A stretch of DNA of 64,000 bases, from contig JAGBXP010000009.1 in the NCBI GenBank assembly GCA_017629215.1, forward strand, positions 1-64,000, in the 5' to 3' direction. This document shows positions 36,669 through 46,892 of this stretch, one piece after another (positions within the stretch are counted from its first letter, which is position 1; each line of letters begins with the position of its first letter). The notes under the pieces are model-generated. The model saw only the letters and a program-made list of their open reading frames with translations. It made no database searches and was not told the origin of the DNA. The translations under genes and the position numbers were made by a program. The DNA comes from a bacterium (GTDB taxonomy: Bacteria; Cyanobacteriota; Vampirovibrionia; Gastranaerophilales; Gastranaerophilaceae).

Positions 36669-37259
36669 ATGGAAAATCCATTTAAGAAGGTTGTTGAGCA
36701 ACAAGAAGAAATTGAAAATAAAGAAAATAATATTGAAGAGGCAGATAAAGCTTCAGATTTAGAAGTTGAAGTTAATGCCGATGAAAAATCTGAAGAACAA
36801 GCACCTCCAGAGAAAAATGAATGGCAAGAAAAATATGAAATGTTAAATAATCAATATATAAGACTTGCTGCTGATTTTGATAATTTTAGAAAACGTCAAG
36901 AAGCTGAACGTGAAAATTTGCTTAAATATGGTGCAGAAAATACAGTCAAAAAATTAATTGAAGTAATAGATAATTTTGATAGAGGTATCAAAGCTATTGA
37001 GACTGTTGAAGATTGTGAAAAAGTTAAAGAGTGTTATCAATTAGCGTATAAAAATTTTAACGACGTATTAGCTAAAATAGGTTTAGAAATCATTCCTGCT
37101 GAAGGAGAAATTTTTGATCCAAATTTGCACGAAGCAGTTATGCAGACTCCGACAGAAGAAAAACCAGAGAATACAATTATTGCGGAGTTGCAGAAGGGTT
37201 ATAAGCTTGGAGATAAAGTTCTTAGAGCAAGCTTAGTTAACGTAGCAACAGCACCGTAA
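36669..37259 (+). CDS. grpE: Nucleotide exchange factor GrpE
   Basis: 196 residues from the ATG at 36669 with GGGAGG upstream; the frame opens earlier but without a ribosome site and across the promoter. An acidic N-terminal tail (to about 60) is followed by a long dimerising helix (WQEKYEMLNNQYIRLAADFDN) and the C-terminal beta domain (EIFDPNLHEAV). GrpE exchanges nucleotide on DnaK. dnaJ follows after 73 bases; dnaK is not in the window. Confidence 0.95.
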   Translation: MENPFKKVVEQQEEIENKENNIEEADKASDLEVEVNADEKSEEQAPPEKNEWQEKYEMLNNQYIRLAADFDNFRKRQEAERENLLKYGAENTVKKLIEVIDNFDRGIKAIETVEDCEKVKECYQLAYKNFNDVLAKIGLEIIPAEGEIFDPNLHEAVMQTPTEEKPENTIIAELQKGYKLGDKVLRASLVNVATAP

Positions 37260-37332
37260 GTTTATAGTTATGATTAGCTTAATTATTGTTAAGTATGCAA
37301 AGTAAGTTCTAGCTAAATAAAAAGGAATAGCA

Positions 37333-38460
37333 ATGAGTGATTATTATGAAATATTAGGCGTTGATAGAAACGCAACTAAGGATGAAATAAAAAGTGCTTT
37401 TAGAAAAATGGCTCGTCAATGGCACCCAGATATAAATAAAGCTCCAGAGGCAGAAGCTAAGTTTAAAGAATTAGGTAAAGCCTATGAGACGCTGATGGAT
37501 GATGACAAAAGAGCGACTTATGATAGATTTGGAGAAGATGGACTTAACAATGCAGGTTTCAATACTCAAGGTCCTTTTGCAAATGGCTTTGGCGATTTAG
37601 AAGAAGTGTTTAATTCGTTTTTTGGTGGTGGATTTGGAGGTTTTGGTGGTAGCCGTAGACGTGATCCGAATGCGCCACAGCGTGGTGATGATTTAAGATT
37701 AGATATTGAGCTTGATTTTGAAGAAGCTGTATTTGGCTTATCTAAAGAAATTAAGATAGATCATCTCGAAACTTGTCCAACTTGTAATGGTACTGGTGCA
37801 AAGTCTGGTGCTAAGCCACAAACTTGTAAAACTTGTGGTGGAAGTGGTAGTGTGCAACAGACAACAAGAACTGTTCTAGGACATTTTACGCAAATTGTTA
37901 CTTGTCCTCATTGTCATGGTAAAGGAACAATTATATCAGACCCTTGTCCAACTTGTCATGGCGAAGGTTTGAAGGATGTTGAGAAAAAAATTGAAGTAAA
38001 AATTCCAGCAGGTGTTGATAATGGTTCCAAAATGAGATTGTCAAGGGAAGGTGATGCTGGTAAGAATGGTGGTGTTGCAGGTGATTTATATATTGTAATC
38101 CATGTTAAACCTTCGTCATACTATCAAAGAGATGGAATTAATGTATTTACGAAATTAGAAATTAATCCTGCGCAGGCAGTACTTGGTGATTCTCTAGTAA
38201 TAAAAACACTTGATGGAGAAAAAGAAATCTCAATACCTGCTGGTATTCAGCACGGAGAGGTCGTAAAGGTTAAAAACTTAGGTATTCCAAATATATCTAA
38301 ACCTTCTTTGCGAGGTGATCATGTAGTAGTTGTTAGTTTGAAAACTCCAACACATATTTCTAATGAGGAAAAAGCACTCTATCAAAAGCTTTATGAAATC
38401 GCATTAAACAAAGAAAACCATAAAAGTGTAAAAGAAAAAATCAAGGGTGTTTTTAAATAA
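37333..38460 (+). CDS. dnaJ: Chaperone protein DnaJ
   Basis: 375 residues. J domain at 1-68 with HPD in QWHPDINK, Gly/Phe-rich linker (75-120), zinc domain with four CxxCxGxG repeats (CPTCNGTG, CKTCGGSG, CPHCHGKG, CPTCHGEG), then two substrate-binding beta domains. It delivers substrates to DnaK. It is a full type I DnaJ; the partner grpE is just upstream. Confidence 0.96.
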   Translation: MSDYYEILGVDRNATKDEIKSAFRKMARQWHPDINKAPEAEAKFKELGKAYETLMDDDKRATYDRFGEDGLNNAGFNTQGPFANGFGDLEEVFNSFFGGGFGGFGGSRRRDPNAPQRGDDLRLDIELDFEEAVFGLSKEIKIDHLETCPTCNGTGAKSGAKPQTCKTCGGSGSVQQTTRTVLGHFTQIVTCPHCHGKGTIISDPCPTCHGEGLKDVEKKIEVKIPAGVDNGSKMRLSREGDAGKNGGVAGDLYIVIHVKPSSYYQRDGINVFTKLEINPAQAVLGDSLVIKTLDGEKEISIPAGIQHGEVVKVKNLGIPNISKPSLRGDHVVVVSLKTPTHISNEEKALYQKLYEIALNKENHKSVKEKIKGVFK

Positions 38461-38516
38461 AGACAATTATGATAAGATAATCATGAAGAGAGTATTTAAG
38501 GGATGGATGGTGAAAA

Positions 38517-39956
38517 GTGCGTAAATTATTATTGTTATTTGTTTTTTTGTTAATTTCATGTACAATGTCTTTTGCAGCTAAAATTCCAGATGATGTAAGA
38601 GATTATATTAACAAAACTGTTCCTAATTCTGATATTAGGTTTGATGGAGTTATAATTTTACCTGATAATACAATTTACTTACCTTTATATCCATCTTTGT
38701 TTTCAGATGTAAATGAGTTAAAGGTTAAGGAATCTATTCCTGCAAATCAAGAATTAAATCAAAAACCTGATGTAATAATTTTTAATAATGATTTTGTGTT
38801 GTTGAAGGTTATACCTGATAGTAATGGACGAAAAACTGTTGCTAAATTACAAAATCCTCCTTTACAGGTTCGAACAGGTTTATTACCTCAAGATATGTTA
38901 GTTCCAAGTGGTTTAGTTTTGCCTGAGAACATAAAAGGTATTATTGGTAATTTAAAAATTGATACTAAAAAAGAAGATCTTATAAAATTAACGGATAAAG
39001 AGAGTTATGAGGAGTTTCTTGCTAATACAGAGAATGTTAATAATCCGAGCTTAATACCACAATTAAAAGGTAAGACATTGTTTGTTACAACTAATTATTC
39101 AAAGAATATTCAGGTTATAACCCCACCTAATGTTGCACCTAAATATTCTTTAGCTCAGAAATCAATTCCAGTAGATATTAAAGCTGTTAATAATGGGAAA
39201 TTTTTACTTGTAACATCTTATGAAAGACCTTTCTTAGACGTTATTTCAGTTGCAGATTCAAGGTTTATAAAACAAATTAATTTAGGTTCTTTTCCAGAAG
39301 AAATTATTTTAGATGAAGCTAATCATAAAGCTTATTTAACATCACCTAAAGCTTCAATGCTTTATGTTATTGATTTAAAGACAATGTCGTTAGTTCAAAA
39401 AATACATATAAATGGATATTGTGAAAAATTAATATTAACAGATAATAAAATGTTTTATGTAGATAAGCTTAAAAATGATGTCTGGGCAATTGAAAAGGAT
39501 AATAATTATACGTTAAGAAAAATCGGTAAATTCCCAAATGTATCTTCTATAGCTTATATAAATGGTGAGTTGTATTTAGCAAGTAGGACAAAAAGTCGTA
39601 TAGCGATTGTTGATTATTCAACATTGGGATTAATCGCAGAGTTTACGGCTGTAAATAAGCCAATTTCAATGTTAATATATGATAAATTTTTGTATATTTT
39701 AGGTGCGCAAGATAATAAATTACAAAAAATAAATACTGATGATGGAAAAGTTATTGAAATAATTTCATTAGGAACTGAAGGTTTTTCAACTGGTTTAAAT
39801 AGAATTAATGGTACAGATTTGGCAATAATTACTGATGTTAAGCAAAATAAATATACTATTTTTGACTTAGCAAAAGGAAAAGTCTTGAGGACATATTATA
39901 CAACAGTTCCTCTTAACAAGGTTATTGTTGCAGATGACGTTAAGCTTTTTGATTAG
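38517..39956 (+). CDS. Secreted beta-propeller (YVTN-like) protein
   Basis: 479 residues from GTG at 38517. A signal peptide (MRKLLLLFVFLLISCTMSFA) is cut before AAKIP or at a possible lipid-modified Cys15. Residues from about 165 contain repeating four-strand blades (LLVTSYERPFLDVISVADS; AYLTSPKASMLYVIDLK; LYLASRTKSRIAIVDYS), as in YVTN beta-propellers. The first part (25-160) is a separate non-repeat domain. No enzyme motif. Such proteins often sit in the periplasm or at the surface. An O-methyltransferase gene follows nine bases later, with no obvious functional tie. Confidence 0.75.
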   Translation: MRKLLLLFVFLLISCTMSFAAKIPDDVRDYINKTVPNSDIRFDGVIILPDNTIYLPLYPSLFSDVNELKVKESIPANQELNQKPDVIIFNNDFVLLKVIPDSNGRKTVAKLQNPPLQVRTGLLPQDMLVPSGLVLPENIKGIIGNLKIDTKKEDLIKLTDKESYEEFLANTENVNNPSLIPQLKGKTLFVTTNYSKNIQVITPPNVAPKYSLAQKSIPVDIKAVNNGKFLLVTSYERPFLDVISVADSRFIKQINLGSFPEEIILDEANHKAYLTSPKASMLYVIDLKTMSLVQKIHINGYCEKLILTDNKMFYVDKLKNDVWAIEKDNNYTLRKIGKFPNVSSIAYINGELYLASRTKSRIAIVDYSTLGLIAEFTAVNKPISMLIYDKFLYILGAQDNKLQKINTDDGKVIEIISLGTEGFSTGLNRINGTDLAIITDVKQNKYTIFDLAKGKVLRTYYTTVPLNKVIVADDVKLFD

Positions 39957-39965
39957 GAGCAGTTT

Positions 39966-40532
39966 ATGAATATTATATTTGATGAAATAACAACAAAGAT
40001 ATTGTCAGATTTAGAAGAAACTCAAAAAGAGTTTTGGAATGTGCCAAGAAAAACAGCGATTTTGCTTAATACATTTATAAAAATGATGAATGTAAAAAGT
40101 GCTTTAGAGATAGGTACTTCCAATGGATATTCAGGTATTTGGCTTGCAAAAGCTTTGAAAAAAACTGGTGGGAAGTTAACAACTATTGAATATTATGAAA
40201 AACGTCAAAGTATTGCTATTGAAAATTTTAAGCTTTGTGGTGTAGAGGATATAATACGACCAATTCAAGGTAGTGCTTGTGATATAATTGCTTCTTTAAG
40301 CGATGATGAAAAGTTCGATTTTGTCTTTATAGATGCAAATAAGCGAGAGTATGTTAAATATTTTGAGTTAATAAAGCCTCATTTAACTCAAAAAGCATTG
40401 ATTGTAGCTGATAATATAACATCACATGCAGAAAAGGTCCAAACTTTTATTGATGCAGTAGATGTTGATGAAGAATTCCAATATGAAATTGTTGACCTTC
40501 CTGGAGGAATTCTTGTTGCATATAGAGATTAA
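39966..40532 (+). CDS. SAM-dependent O-methyltransferase
   Basis: 188 residues, class I methyltransferase of the catechol/caffeoyl O-methyltransferase family (PF01596-like). SAM-binding motif ALEIGTSNGYSGIWLA is near residue 47 and DFVFIDANKREY, IVADN provide the metal/substrate contacts. A tRNA 5-hydroxyuridine methyltransferase (TrmR) role is possible, since TrmR belongs to this family; substrate cannot be told. AGGAG is just upstream. Convergent with the sigma factor gene, three bases apart. Confidence 0.82.
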   Translation: MNIIFDEITTKILSDLEETQKEFWNVPRKTAILLNTFIKMMNVKSALEIGTSNGYSGIWLAKALKKTGGKLTTIEYYEKRQSIAIENFKLCGVEDIIRPIQGSACDIIASLSDDEKFDFVFIDANKREYVKYFELIKPHLTQKALIVADNITSHAEKVQTFIDAVDVDEEFQYEIVDLPGGILVAYRD

Positions 40533-40535
40533 GCT

Positions 40536-41231
40536 TTAATAATCTTCTCTTCCACGAGATTTTAGATACTCTCTAATTTGGTTGAGTGAGAATTGGATAA
40601 TTCTAGTAATACGAGAAGGGCTTAAACCTATCATGTTTGCAATATCTTTTGCTTGCATATTTCTATAAAAACGGTACTCAACCACAGTTCTTTCTTTTTG
40701 AGGTAAGGTTGCAATAGCTTGTTTAACAAGACGGCTCATTTCGATAATTTCAGCTTTTTCATCTGGCATCGCTGAAGGGTCTTTTATGAAATCAAAAGGT
40801 GAAGCGTTGTCTGTTGCAGCTGCTGCCAATCCGTCAATCGATAAAATTGTCTCGTAGACAGCTTCTCTTACTTTAGCTGGTGAAATCGAAAATCCGATAT
40901 CATCACTTTCATCTTGAGATGTCATATCTGATAACGAATTTGAAGTGAGCTCTTCGCTTTCATCATCTTTTTTATGTTTTAAGGTATACCATTTATAACG
41001 ATGCCTTAATTCATTCCTAATAGCCCAACGTACTGCTGTACCAATATAAGCATCATTATAATTTGCAAGTTGTTCTTCACTTTTCCCTTTGATTAGAGCT
41101 TGTATAGCAATAATACCAATGCTTACCAACTCCTCGTATTCTATCATGTGGTTTGGTATGCGTTTAAGCTCAACTCTTGCTATTTTTTGTACGATTCCCA
41201 CGTACTGTTTGATTAAAGTGTTACTTTCCAT
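40536..41231 (-). CDS. Sigma-70 family factor, FliA/WhiG-like
   Basis: 231 residues. Region 2 at about 5-85 (YEELVSIGIIAIQALIKG; AVRWAIRNELR), a sigma-3-like stretch (AVYETILSIDGLA), then region 4 at about 165-225 (LPQKERTVVEYRFYRNMQAKDIANMIGLSPSRITRII) with a helix-turn-helix. Size and domain content fit sigma-28/FliA, which reads flagellar late promoters. The flhB gene lies directly upstream on the same strand (85-base gap), supporting that reading. Which promoters it uses is unknown; the GCCGATAT site at 14247 and the shared [G/T]CAAT-N-ACTTTATATATA element are candidates. Confidence 0.82.
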   Translation of the reverse strand: MESNTLIKQYVGIVQKIARVELKRIPNHMIEYEELVSIGIIAIQALIKGKSEEQLANYNDAYIGTAVRWAIRNELRHRYKWYTLKHKKDDESEELTSNSLSDMTSQDESDDIGFSISPAKVREAVYETILSIDGLAAAATDNASPFDFIKDPSAMPDEKAEIIEMSRLVKQAIATLPQKERTVVEYRFYRNMQAKDIANMIGLSPSRITRIIQFSLNQIREYLKSRGREDY

Positions 41232-41316
41232 CTTCTCTTGTTCAAACTAACCTTTTACTATATTACATTGTTTATGTTAAAATTTCAAGGTTTTAGACTC
41301 GTCTATTTGATTGAAT

Positions 41317-42381
41317 TTAGTTATTCTTTTTGGCTTTTAGTCCATAGACAAATAGTAGAATTTCAGCAACAGCTTTATATAATTCTGGTGGTATTTGCTG
41401 ATTTAAGTCTACCATTCTAAATAAAGCACGAGCAACTGGAGCATTATCAATTACTGGTACATTATGTTTTTGTGCAATTTCAATGATTTGTTTAGCAATT
41501 AACTCAGTTCCCTTGCATGTTAAAGTTGGAGATTGCATTGTTTCTGCGTCATATTTAAGTGCACATGCAACGTGGGTTGGGTTACGAACAACAAAATCAG
41601 CCTCTGGAACAGAATCCATAGCTCCTCTTTGTAACATTTGCATTCTTCTTTGACGTAATGCAGCTTTTACATGTGGATCTCCTTCTGAGTTTTTATATTC
41701 GTCTTTTATTTCTTTAAAAGACATTTTTTGGTCTTTTAGAAATTTCCATTTTGTAACACCATAATCGGCTGCTGCAATAACTAAGAAGGCTATGCAAGCT
41801 TTATATATAAATTCTACTATAAGTTTCCCGAATTCAATCATAATTGCAAAGTTATTATCAATGGCAGCGAGAGCTAATATATCTTCAAGGTGATCGCTAT
41901 AAACAGACCAACCAACAAGACCTAGTACTACAACTTTGACTATATTTTTTCCTAGCTCAAAGAGGGTTTTTACTTGAAATAAATTCTTAAAATATTTTGT
42001 AGGGTTTAGTTTATCTAGTTTTGGAACGAGAGGTGCTGTTGCGACAAGAGGACCTACTTGCATAAAATCCCCTAATATTGCAATAAAAGCAGCGACAAAA
42101 AGAATTGAACCTATTATGAGAACTGTAGGGATTAATGAGACTGATAGTATATAAGGTAATCCTATTTGTTCCAATGAATGATTTGGTATTTGCTCGTATA
42201 ATGTTCTGAAGAGTCCGACAATTGCTTGCCAAATAATGGGTGCTAAGAGGTTGATAAATGTAAACATGACCAATAGCGACAAAGCTGTTGATACGTCTTT
42301 TGATTTAACAACTTGTCCCTCTTTCCTTGCTCTCTCAAGTTTTTGAGGAGTGGCGTCAAACTGTTTATCTTCATCACCCAT
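41317..42381 (-). CDS. flhB: Flagellar/type III secretion export protein FlhB (SctU family)
   Basis: 354 residues. It begins with the family motif KQFDATPQKLERARKEGQVVKSKDV, has four hydrophobic regions (about 33-58, 83-110, 142-165, 185-205), and a cytosolic domain with the autocleavage site NPTH in VVRNPTHVACALKY. The C-terminus AVAEILLFVYGLK is more FlhB-like than SctU-like. It switches export from rod/hook to filament substrates. Other flagellar genes are absent from the window; the FliA-type sigma gene is immediately downstream. Confidence 0.9.
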   Translation of the reverse strand: MGDEDKQFDATPQKLERARKEGQVVKSKDVSTALSLLVMFTFINLLAPIIWQAIVGLFRTLYEQIPNHSLEQIGLPYILSVSLIPTVLIIGSILFVAAFIAILGDFMQVGPLVATAPLVPKLDKLNPTKYFKNLFQVKTLFELGKNIVKVVVLGLVGWSVYSDHLEDILALAAIDNNFAIMIEFGKLIVEFIYKACIAFLVIAAADYGVTKWKFLKDQKMSFKEIKDEYKNSEGDPHVKAALRQRRMQMLQRGAMDSVPEADFVVRNPTHVACALKYDAETMQSPTLTCKGTELIAKQIIEIAQKHNVPVIDNAPVARALFRMVDLNQQIPPELYKAVAEILLFVYGLKAKKNN

Positions 42382-42459
42382 TGATTTTTCCTAGTTGAAT
42401 TTCTTATATTATTTTAACATAAAATAACTTTTTATAGTAAAATAATCTTGGAGGTCTTT

Positions 42460-42705
42460 ATGCTTGATTGGTTTTTAAATCTTGAGTCTAATTTACGGTT
42501 AGGATTAGTTTTTATATTAGGATTTATTCTTGGTTTATTATTAATGAATATTTTTGTAATAGTAAAGAATAAGAAAATTAATGCTTATCAAAGAAAACTT
42601 GAAAAAGAGTCAATTGCTTCTGATGAAAGTTCTGCAAAAGTAAAGGTTTTAGAATCAAAAATAGCAGTTTTAGAAAAAGCTTTAGAAAATGCTTTGAAAA
42701 AATAA
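42460..42705 (+). CDS. Small membrane protein with coiled coil (LapA-like?)
   Basis: 81 residues from the ATG at 42460, chosen by GGAGG four bases upstream of its leader. One transmembrane helix at about 14-36 (RLGLVFILGFILGLLLMNIFV) precedes a charged tail with heptad-like leucines (40-80). This resembles LapA/DUF1049 proteins in layout but is not a firm match. clpP begins 70 bases later with its own promoter. Confidence 0.7.
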   Translation: MLDWFLNLESNLRLGLVFILGFILGLLLMNIFVIVKNKKINAYQRKLEKESIASDESSAKVKVLESKIAVLEKALENALKK

Positions 42706-42775
42706 ATATCAATCGTTTTATTGATTGAATGTGTTTAAAATATATTATAATATACTCATATTAAAGGAGAGAATT

Positions 42776-43384
42776 ATGACAGATATGAACAAGATATTAA
42801 GTTATGTACCTACAGTTATTGAATCTTCATCTCGTGGAGAGAAGTCTTTTGATATTTTTTCGAGATTATTAAGAGAAAGAATTATATTTTTAGGTACTGA
42901 AATTGATGATGATGTAGCAAACTCTGTTGTTGCTCAGCTATTATTGTTAGATAGCGAAAATCCTGAAAAAGATATCATGTTGTATATTAACTCTCCAGGT
43001 GGTGTTATTACTGCTGGCATGGCAATTTATGATACTATGAATTTAATAAAAGCAGATGTACAAACAATTTGTATGGGGGAAGCTGCTTCAATGGGTGCAT
43101 TTTTGCTTTCTGCTGGTGCAAAGGGTAAAAGAATGGCATTACCAAGTGCAAGAATTATGATTCATCAACCTTTAGGTGGTGCAAAAGGTCAAGCTACTGA
43201 TATTGAGCTAGAAGCTAAAGAAATTTTAAGAATGAAGGATATGCTTATTAGCATTATGGCTGAAAATTCTGGACAAACTTTTGAAAAGGTAAAAGAAGAT
43301 TGCGAAAGAGATCATTATCTATCTGCAGCTGAAGCTGTTGAATATGGATTGATTGATAAGGTGGTTACTTCAGCAAACGCTTAA
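42776..43384 (+). CDS. clpP: ATP-dependent Clp protease proteolytic subunit
   Basis: 202 residues from the ATG at 42776 (AAAGGAGAG upstream). The catalytic triad is Ser105 (GEAASMGAF), His130 (MIHQP) and Asp179 (ERDHYLSA). [12 protein letters not shown] forms the oxyanion strand. It forms the tetradecameric protease barrel used with ClpX or ClpA/C. TATAAT at 42746-42751 is the likely promoter. Its stop shares the TTAA with the convergent M16 protease stop. No clpX is adjacent. Confidence 0.97.
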   Translation: MTDMNKILSYVPTVIESSSRGEKSFDIFSRLLRERIIFLGTEIDDDVANSVVAQLLLLDSENPEKDIMLYINSPGGVITAGMAIYDTMNLIKADVQTICMGEAASMGAFLLSAGAKGKRMALPSARIMIHQPLGGAKGQATDIELEAKEILRMKDMLISIMAENSGQTFEKVKEDCERDHYLSAAEAVEYGLIDKVVTSANA

Positions 43385-46179
43385 ACAGCTTGTTTTAACC
43401 TCTCAAAGTATTCTTGATTTGCGTCTAAAGTATCTTTGCTTGCCACTATTGAATATGTTGGTGGGTTTTTAAAGGCTCTTTGGCTGAACTCATCTAGTTT
43501 TTCTCTTGTAATATTATCAATTACGTTGAATAGCTGATTTTCTCTATCTAAGCCTTCATTAGATTGAATAGCTTGTGTAATTGAGCTTACTTTAGCCATA
43601 TTACCTTCTTTATTAATAAGTGAAGCTTTTAATAGACGTTTAGCACTTTCTAAATCATCATCTGTGTATTCTGAGTTTAATAAAGCTTTGATTTGGCGAT
43701 TAAAGCCATTGATTGATTTTTGTATATTATCATAGCTAATTTCACCAATTGCTTTGTTATCTGTTGTTGTAAGAATATGACAAGATATTTCAGCACTGTC
43801 GCCTAATCTATTTACATCTGAGTATACAGAATAAGCGAGTTGTTCTTTTTCTCTTAAATTACTAAATAAACCAATTGAAGAAGATGTTAGTATTGTGTTA
43901 ATGATATCTAACATTATTTCTTCTTCAAGAGTATCTTTATATTCAAACTTAAAGAACTGTGCAATATCAGCTTGAGATGCATTATTAGCTTTGGTTAGAA
44001 CTTCAACTTGCTGATTAGGTTTATAGATTTTAATTTTGTCATAATCAAAAGGTTTAACCTTCTCAAAGCTATTAAATTTGTCAATGACATTTTCTTTAAA
44101 CTCTGGATCGTTAGATGGAATATTTATTGCAACGGAAGCTTTTGCATTTTTAAGAACATATTGATGTAATTGTTTTACATCTTCTATAGTTACAGAATCG
44201 AGTTTTTCTAAAACTTCATTTTTAGAGATACAAAAAGGATTTGTTTTTGACTCGTGTTTTATATACAAGCTATTGGCAGAGTCTTTAGAACGTTCTATGC
44301 TATCTCTAATGTCAGCTTTAGCTTTTTCTAAAGTTTCTTCTGTAATCCTTGGATTATAAAGGATATCTTTTTGGATTTTCATTATTTTATCAAAATCTTC
44401 TTTATTAGAGTAACCTAATATTATTATTTTTCTTGGTGTTATATTAGCTTCTAGCTCCAAGTTATATTCTTCTTCGATTTTATCAATATCTTCTTCTGTA
44501 TAATTTAATGAACCCATTTTGAAAATGCTATCTAGAACTTCACATACAGCTGGGTTTATTTTATGTTTAGTATTGTAGGTTAATTGAGTAGTACAACAAA
44601 TTGGATCGTTATCTGTCTCGTAAAAACCTATTTTATAGTTATTGTCTAAAACTTTTTCACTTATTTTTTCTGCTTTAAGAGGAGTTTTTACCCCTTTGAA
44701 GCTTAAACTGTGTGTTTTAGCGAAGTTTGCATTTATAGCATCTGGAGTTGTTTCTGGATGGACTACTGTTATTGCGACTTTGTTTAAATCAAAATATTTC
44801 TTTATAAATTCATTAATATCTTCTTGGGTAATATTATTTAAAACATTTTCATATTCATCAATTGACTCAAATGTTCCATCTATAACACTATTACCGATTA
44901 TATTATTAACAAAAGAAGAATATTCTAAACCTTTTTTATAATCCTGTAACAGATGTTTTTTTATTACTTGTAATTTTTTATCGTCTGGAGATTTTATTTC
45001 TGAAAATTTTTCAAATAAAAGTTTTAAAGCTTTTTCAGAATTTTCTTCAGAACAATTTGCACCATAATATATCATTTTTGAATTATTAGGGTTTGAGTTT
45101 ACTTTTTCAATACCTAGTGAGCCATAAGTATTTATATTTTTTAAATCTTTATTCAAACCTAATGACGTAGAGTTGATATGTTTCTCTAATATTTGAAAAA
45201 TAATTTTAGACTTAAAATCATTATTTTTTGGACCTGCAAATCCTAGCATTATTTCCGTAGATAAGGCTTTATCTAATATGAAATCTTTTCTTACAGTTTT
45301 GTTGATAGGGAGCATTTTTTCTTCATAAGGAACTCCCGTTTTGGTTTTTGTAGAATGAAAGCTTTTAGAAACTAATTCCATTACTTTATCAGGTTCAACG
45401 TCTCCTGTAATAACTAAATTCATATTATCAGGAGTGTAGTATTTATCATAATATTCTTTAACTTTTTCTCTTGTTAAATTTTTTATATGTCTAGTACTTC
45501 CTCCAACTAACTCATCAGCAGAACTTCTTACGTTGAACAATGTTCTAATAGTTTGATCAATTAATATAGTTTGAGGGTTGTCTAGGATCATGTTGATTTC
45601 CGAACAAACAGGACCTTTTTCTTTTTCTATCATTTCAGGAGTGAGCGCAATATCTTCAGTCATTGACGCCATAATCTTAATTTGCTCTTCAAGGTCTCTT
45701 TCTTCAAGCATAGGAGTCGAATTTACATAATCTGTTAATGTGTAGTTTGTACTAGCGTTAATCCAACCACCTAATTTATCTACTTTTCTAAAAGGGTCTC
45801 CACTATTGAGTTTCATGTAACCAGGAGTGCCTAATGTTCCATTAAAAACCATGTGCTCTAAAAAATGACTAATTCCTTTTATATCATCAGTTTCATTCAT
45901 AGAACCAACATTGACATAATTTTTAACAGTTGTTGGTGAATTTTCCATTGGGACAACAGTAACTTTATGACCATTTGCTAATTTATAAGAATATATCTTC
46001 AAGCCATTAGCAAGGGTTTTAATTCCTAAAAAATTATATTTTTGTGGAGTTTTAACAGCAAAAGTCGGAGTTTCATTTCTTAATTCATTAACAGTGCTAT
46101 ATCTTAAATCCTGTTTAATTGGCTCTGATGAAACTTTATTAGATCTAAAATTTATAGTATGTATATTTCCGACTTTCAT
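43381..46179 (-). CDS. M16-family zinc metalloprotease
   Basis: 932 residues from the ATG at 46179; TATAAT on the minus strand (46191-46186) ends six nt before it, implying a leaderless mRNA, and an in-frame ATG six bases earlier abuts the -10 box. The inverted zinc motif HFLEH is at residues 105-109 with a downstream Glu in [10 protein letters not shown]; two tandem M16 halves (about 45-480 and 500-930) make it a full pitrilysin-like single chain. No signal peptide; the N-terminus is [12 protein letters not shown]. Substrates are unknown. Confidence 0.9.
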   Translation of the reverse strand: MKVGNIHTINFRSNKVSSEPIKQDLRYSTVNELRNETPTFAVKTPQKYNFLGIKTLANGLKIYSYKLANGHKVTVVPMENSPTTVKNYVNVGSMNETDDIKGISHFLEHMVFNGTLGTPGYMKLNSGDPFRKVDKLGGWINASTNYTLTDYVNSTPMLEERDLEEQIKIMASMTEDIALTPEMIEKEKGPVCSEINMILDNPQTILIDQTIRTLFNVRSSADELVGGSTRHIKNLTREKVKEYYDKYYTPDNMNLVITGDVEPDKVMELVSKSFHSTKTKTGVPYEEKMLPINKTVRKDFILDKALSTEIMLGFAGPKNNDFKSKIIFQILEKHINSTSLGLNKDLKNINTYGSLGIEKVNSNPNNSKMIYYGANCSEENSEKALKLLFEKFSEIKSPDDKKLQVIKKHLLQDYKKGLEYSSFVNNIIGNSVIDGTFESIDEYENVLNNITQEDINEFIKKYFDLNKVAITVVHPETTPDAINANFAKTHSLSFKGVKTPLKAEKISEKVLDNNYKIGFYETDNDPICCTTQLTYNTKHKINPAVCEVLDSIFKMGSLNYTEEDIDKIEEEYNLELEANITPRKIIILGYSNKEDFDKIMKIQKDILYNPRITEETLEKAKADIRDSIERSKDSANSLYIKHESKTNPFCISKNEVLEKLDSVTIEDVKQLHQYVLKNAKASVAINIPSNDPEFKENVIDKFNSFEKVKPFDYDKIKIYKPNQQVEVLTKANNASQADIAQFFKFEYKDTLEEEIMLDIINTILTSSSIGLFSNLREKEQLAYSVYSDVNRLGDSAEISCHILTTTDNKAIGEISYDNIQKSINGFNRQIKALLNSEYTDDDLESAKRLLKASLINKEGNMAKVSSITQAIQSNEGLDRENQLFNVIDNITREKLDEFSQRAFKNPPTYSIVASKDTLDANQEYFERLKQAV

Positions 46180-46230
46180 AACCATATTATAATAAAAACC
46201 AAAAGCTAATAAAAATTGACTAATTGTAAC

Positions 46231-46271
46231 AAAAAATAAACACTTTTTTTAAAAAAGTGTTTATTTTTTTT
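46231..46271 (-). terminator. Terminator after speD
   Basis: AAAAAATAAACACTTTTTT (46231-46249) pairs with its complement (46251-46269); T-runs on both strands. It lies between the speD end and the M16 protease start, both leftward. Confidence 0.85.
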
Positions 46272-46291
46272 CTATAGCTTTTTATTTGATA

Positions 46292-46750
46292 TTAATCTGC
46301 GTATTGTTCAACCACTTCAAAAGGTTGTTCTGCTAATTTAAGAGTTTCTCTATCAATGATACCTCTTTTTAATTCAGTAAAAGATGCTTTTTTAGAATTA
46401 AACATTTTTTTAAGAAACTCGTATGCAACTTTAGGATCGCATTTTGTTCCACAAGTAAACAAATCTACTGCTGCATAGCCTAATTCTGGCCAGGTATGAA
46501 TCGCTAAATGACTTTCTGATATAATTACAACACCACTAACTCCGTATGGATTAAACATGTGGAAACATTTTTGAACTATTGTTGCTCCACATTCAAGAGC
46601 TGCATCTACCATGTGTTTTTCTACTTTGTCGATATTATTCAGAACATTTGAATCACATTCAAAAAACTCTGCTAGGACATGTTGTCCAAGATTTACCTTG
46701 TCTAGTTTATTTTCTTCTAGAGCGTCAATTGAAGATGATATTACTGCCAA
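46292..46750 (-). CDS. speD: S-adenosylmethionine decarboxylase proenzyme
   Basis: 152 residues, prokaryotic class 1B type with an extended N-terminus of about 15 residues. The self-cleavage site is ES-HLAIHTWPE (Ser80 becomes the pyruvoyl group), and the Cys in FTCGTKCDP is conserved. It makes decarboxylated SAM for spermidine synthesis; speE is not in the window. The start is TTG at 46750, eight bases after AAAGGAGG; an out-of-frame ATG in between leads to a stop after four codons. Confidence 0.94.
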   Translation of the reverse strand: MAVISSSIDALEENKLDKVNLGQHVLAEFFECDSNVLNNIDKVEKHMVDAALECGATIVQKCFHMFNPYGVSGVVIISESHLAIHTWPELGYAAVDLFTCGTKCDPKVAYEFLKKMFNSKKASFTELKRGIIDRETLKLAEQPFEVVEQYAD

Positions 46751-46857
46751 TTCATGTGCCTCCTTTAAATTTTATGTGTACTATCAAATTATTTTGTAAA
46801 TATATTTTACTATAAAAAACAAAAAATTTGTATTTTTTACACTTTTTATCTAATAGC

Positions 46858-46887
46858 TTTACAAAATGTTACAATTCGAGTTAATAC
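46858..46887 (+). promoter_or_regulatory. Probable smc promoter
   Basis: TTTACA (46858-46863) and TAATAC (46882-46887) with 18 nt between, giving a start near 46894 and a leader of about 250 nt. Confidence 0.5.
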
Positions 46888-46892
46888 AAAAT

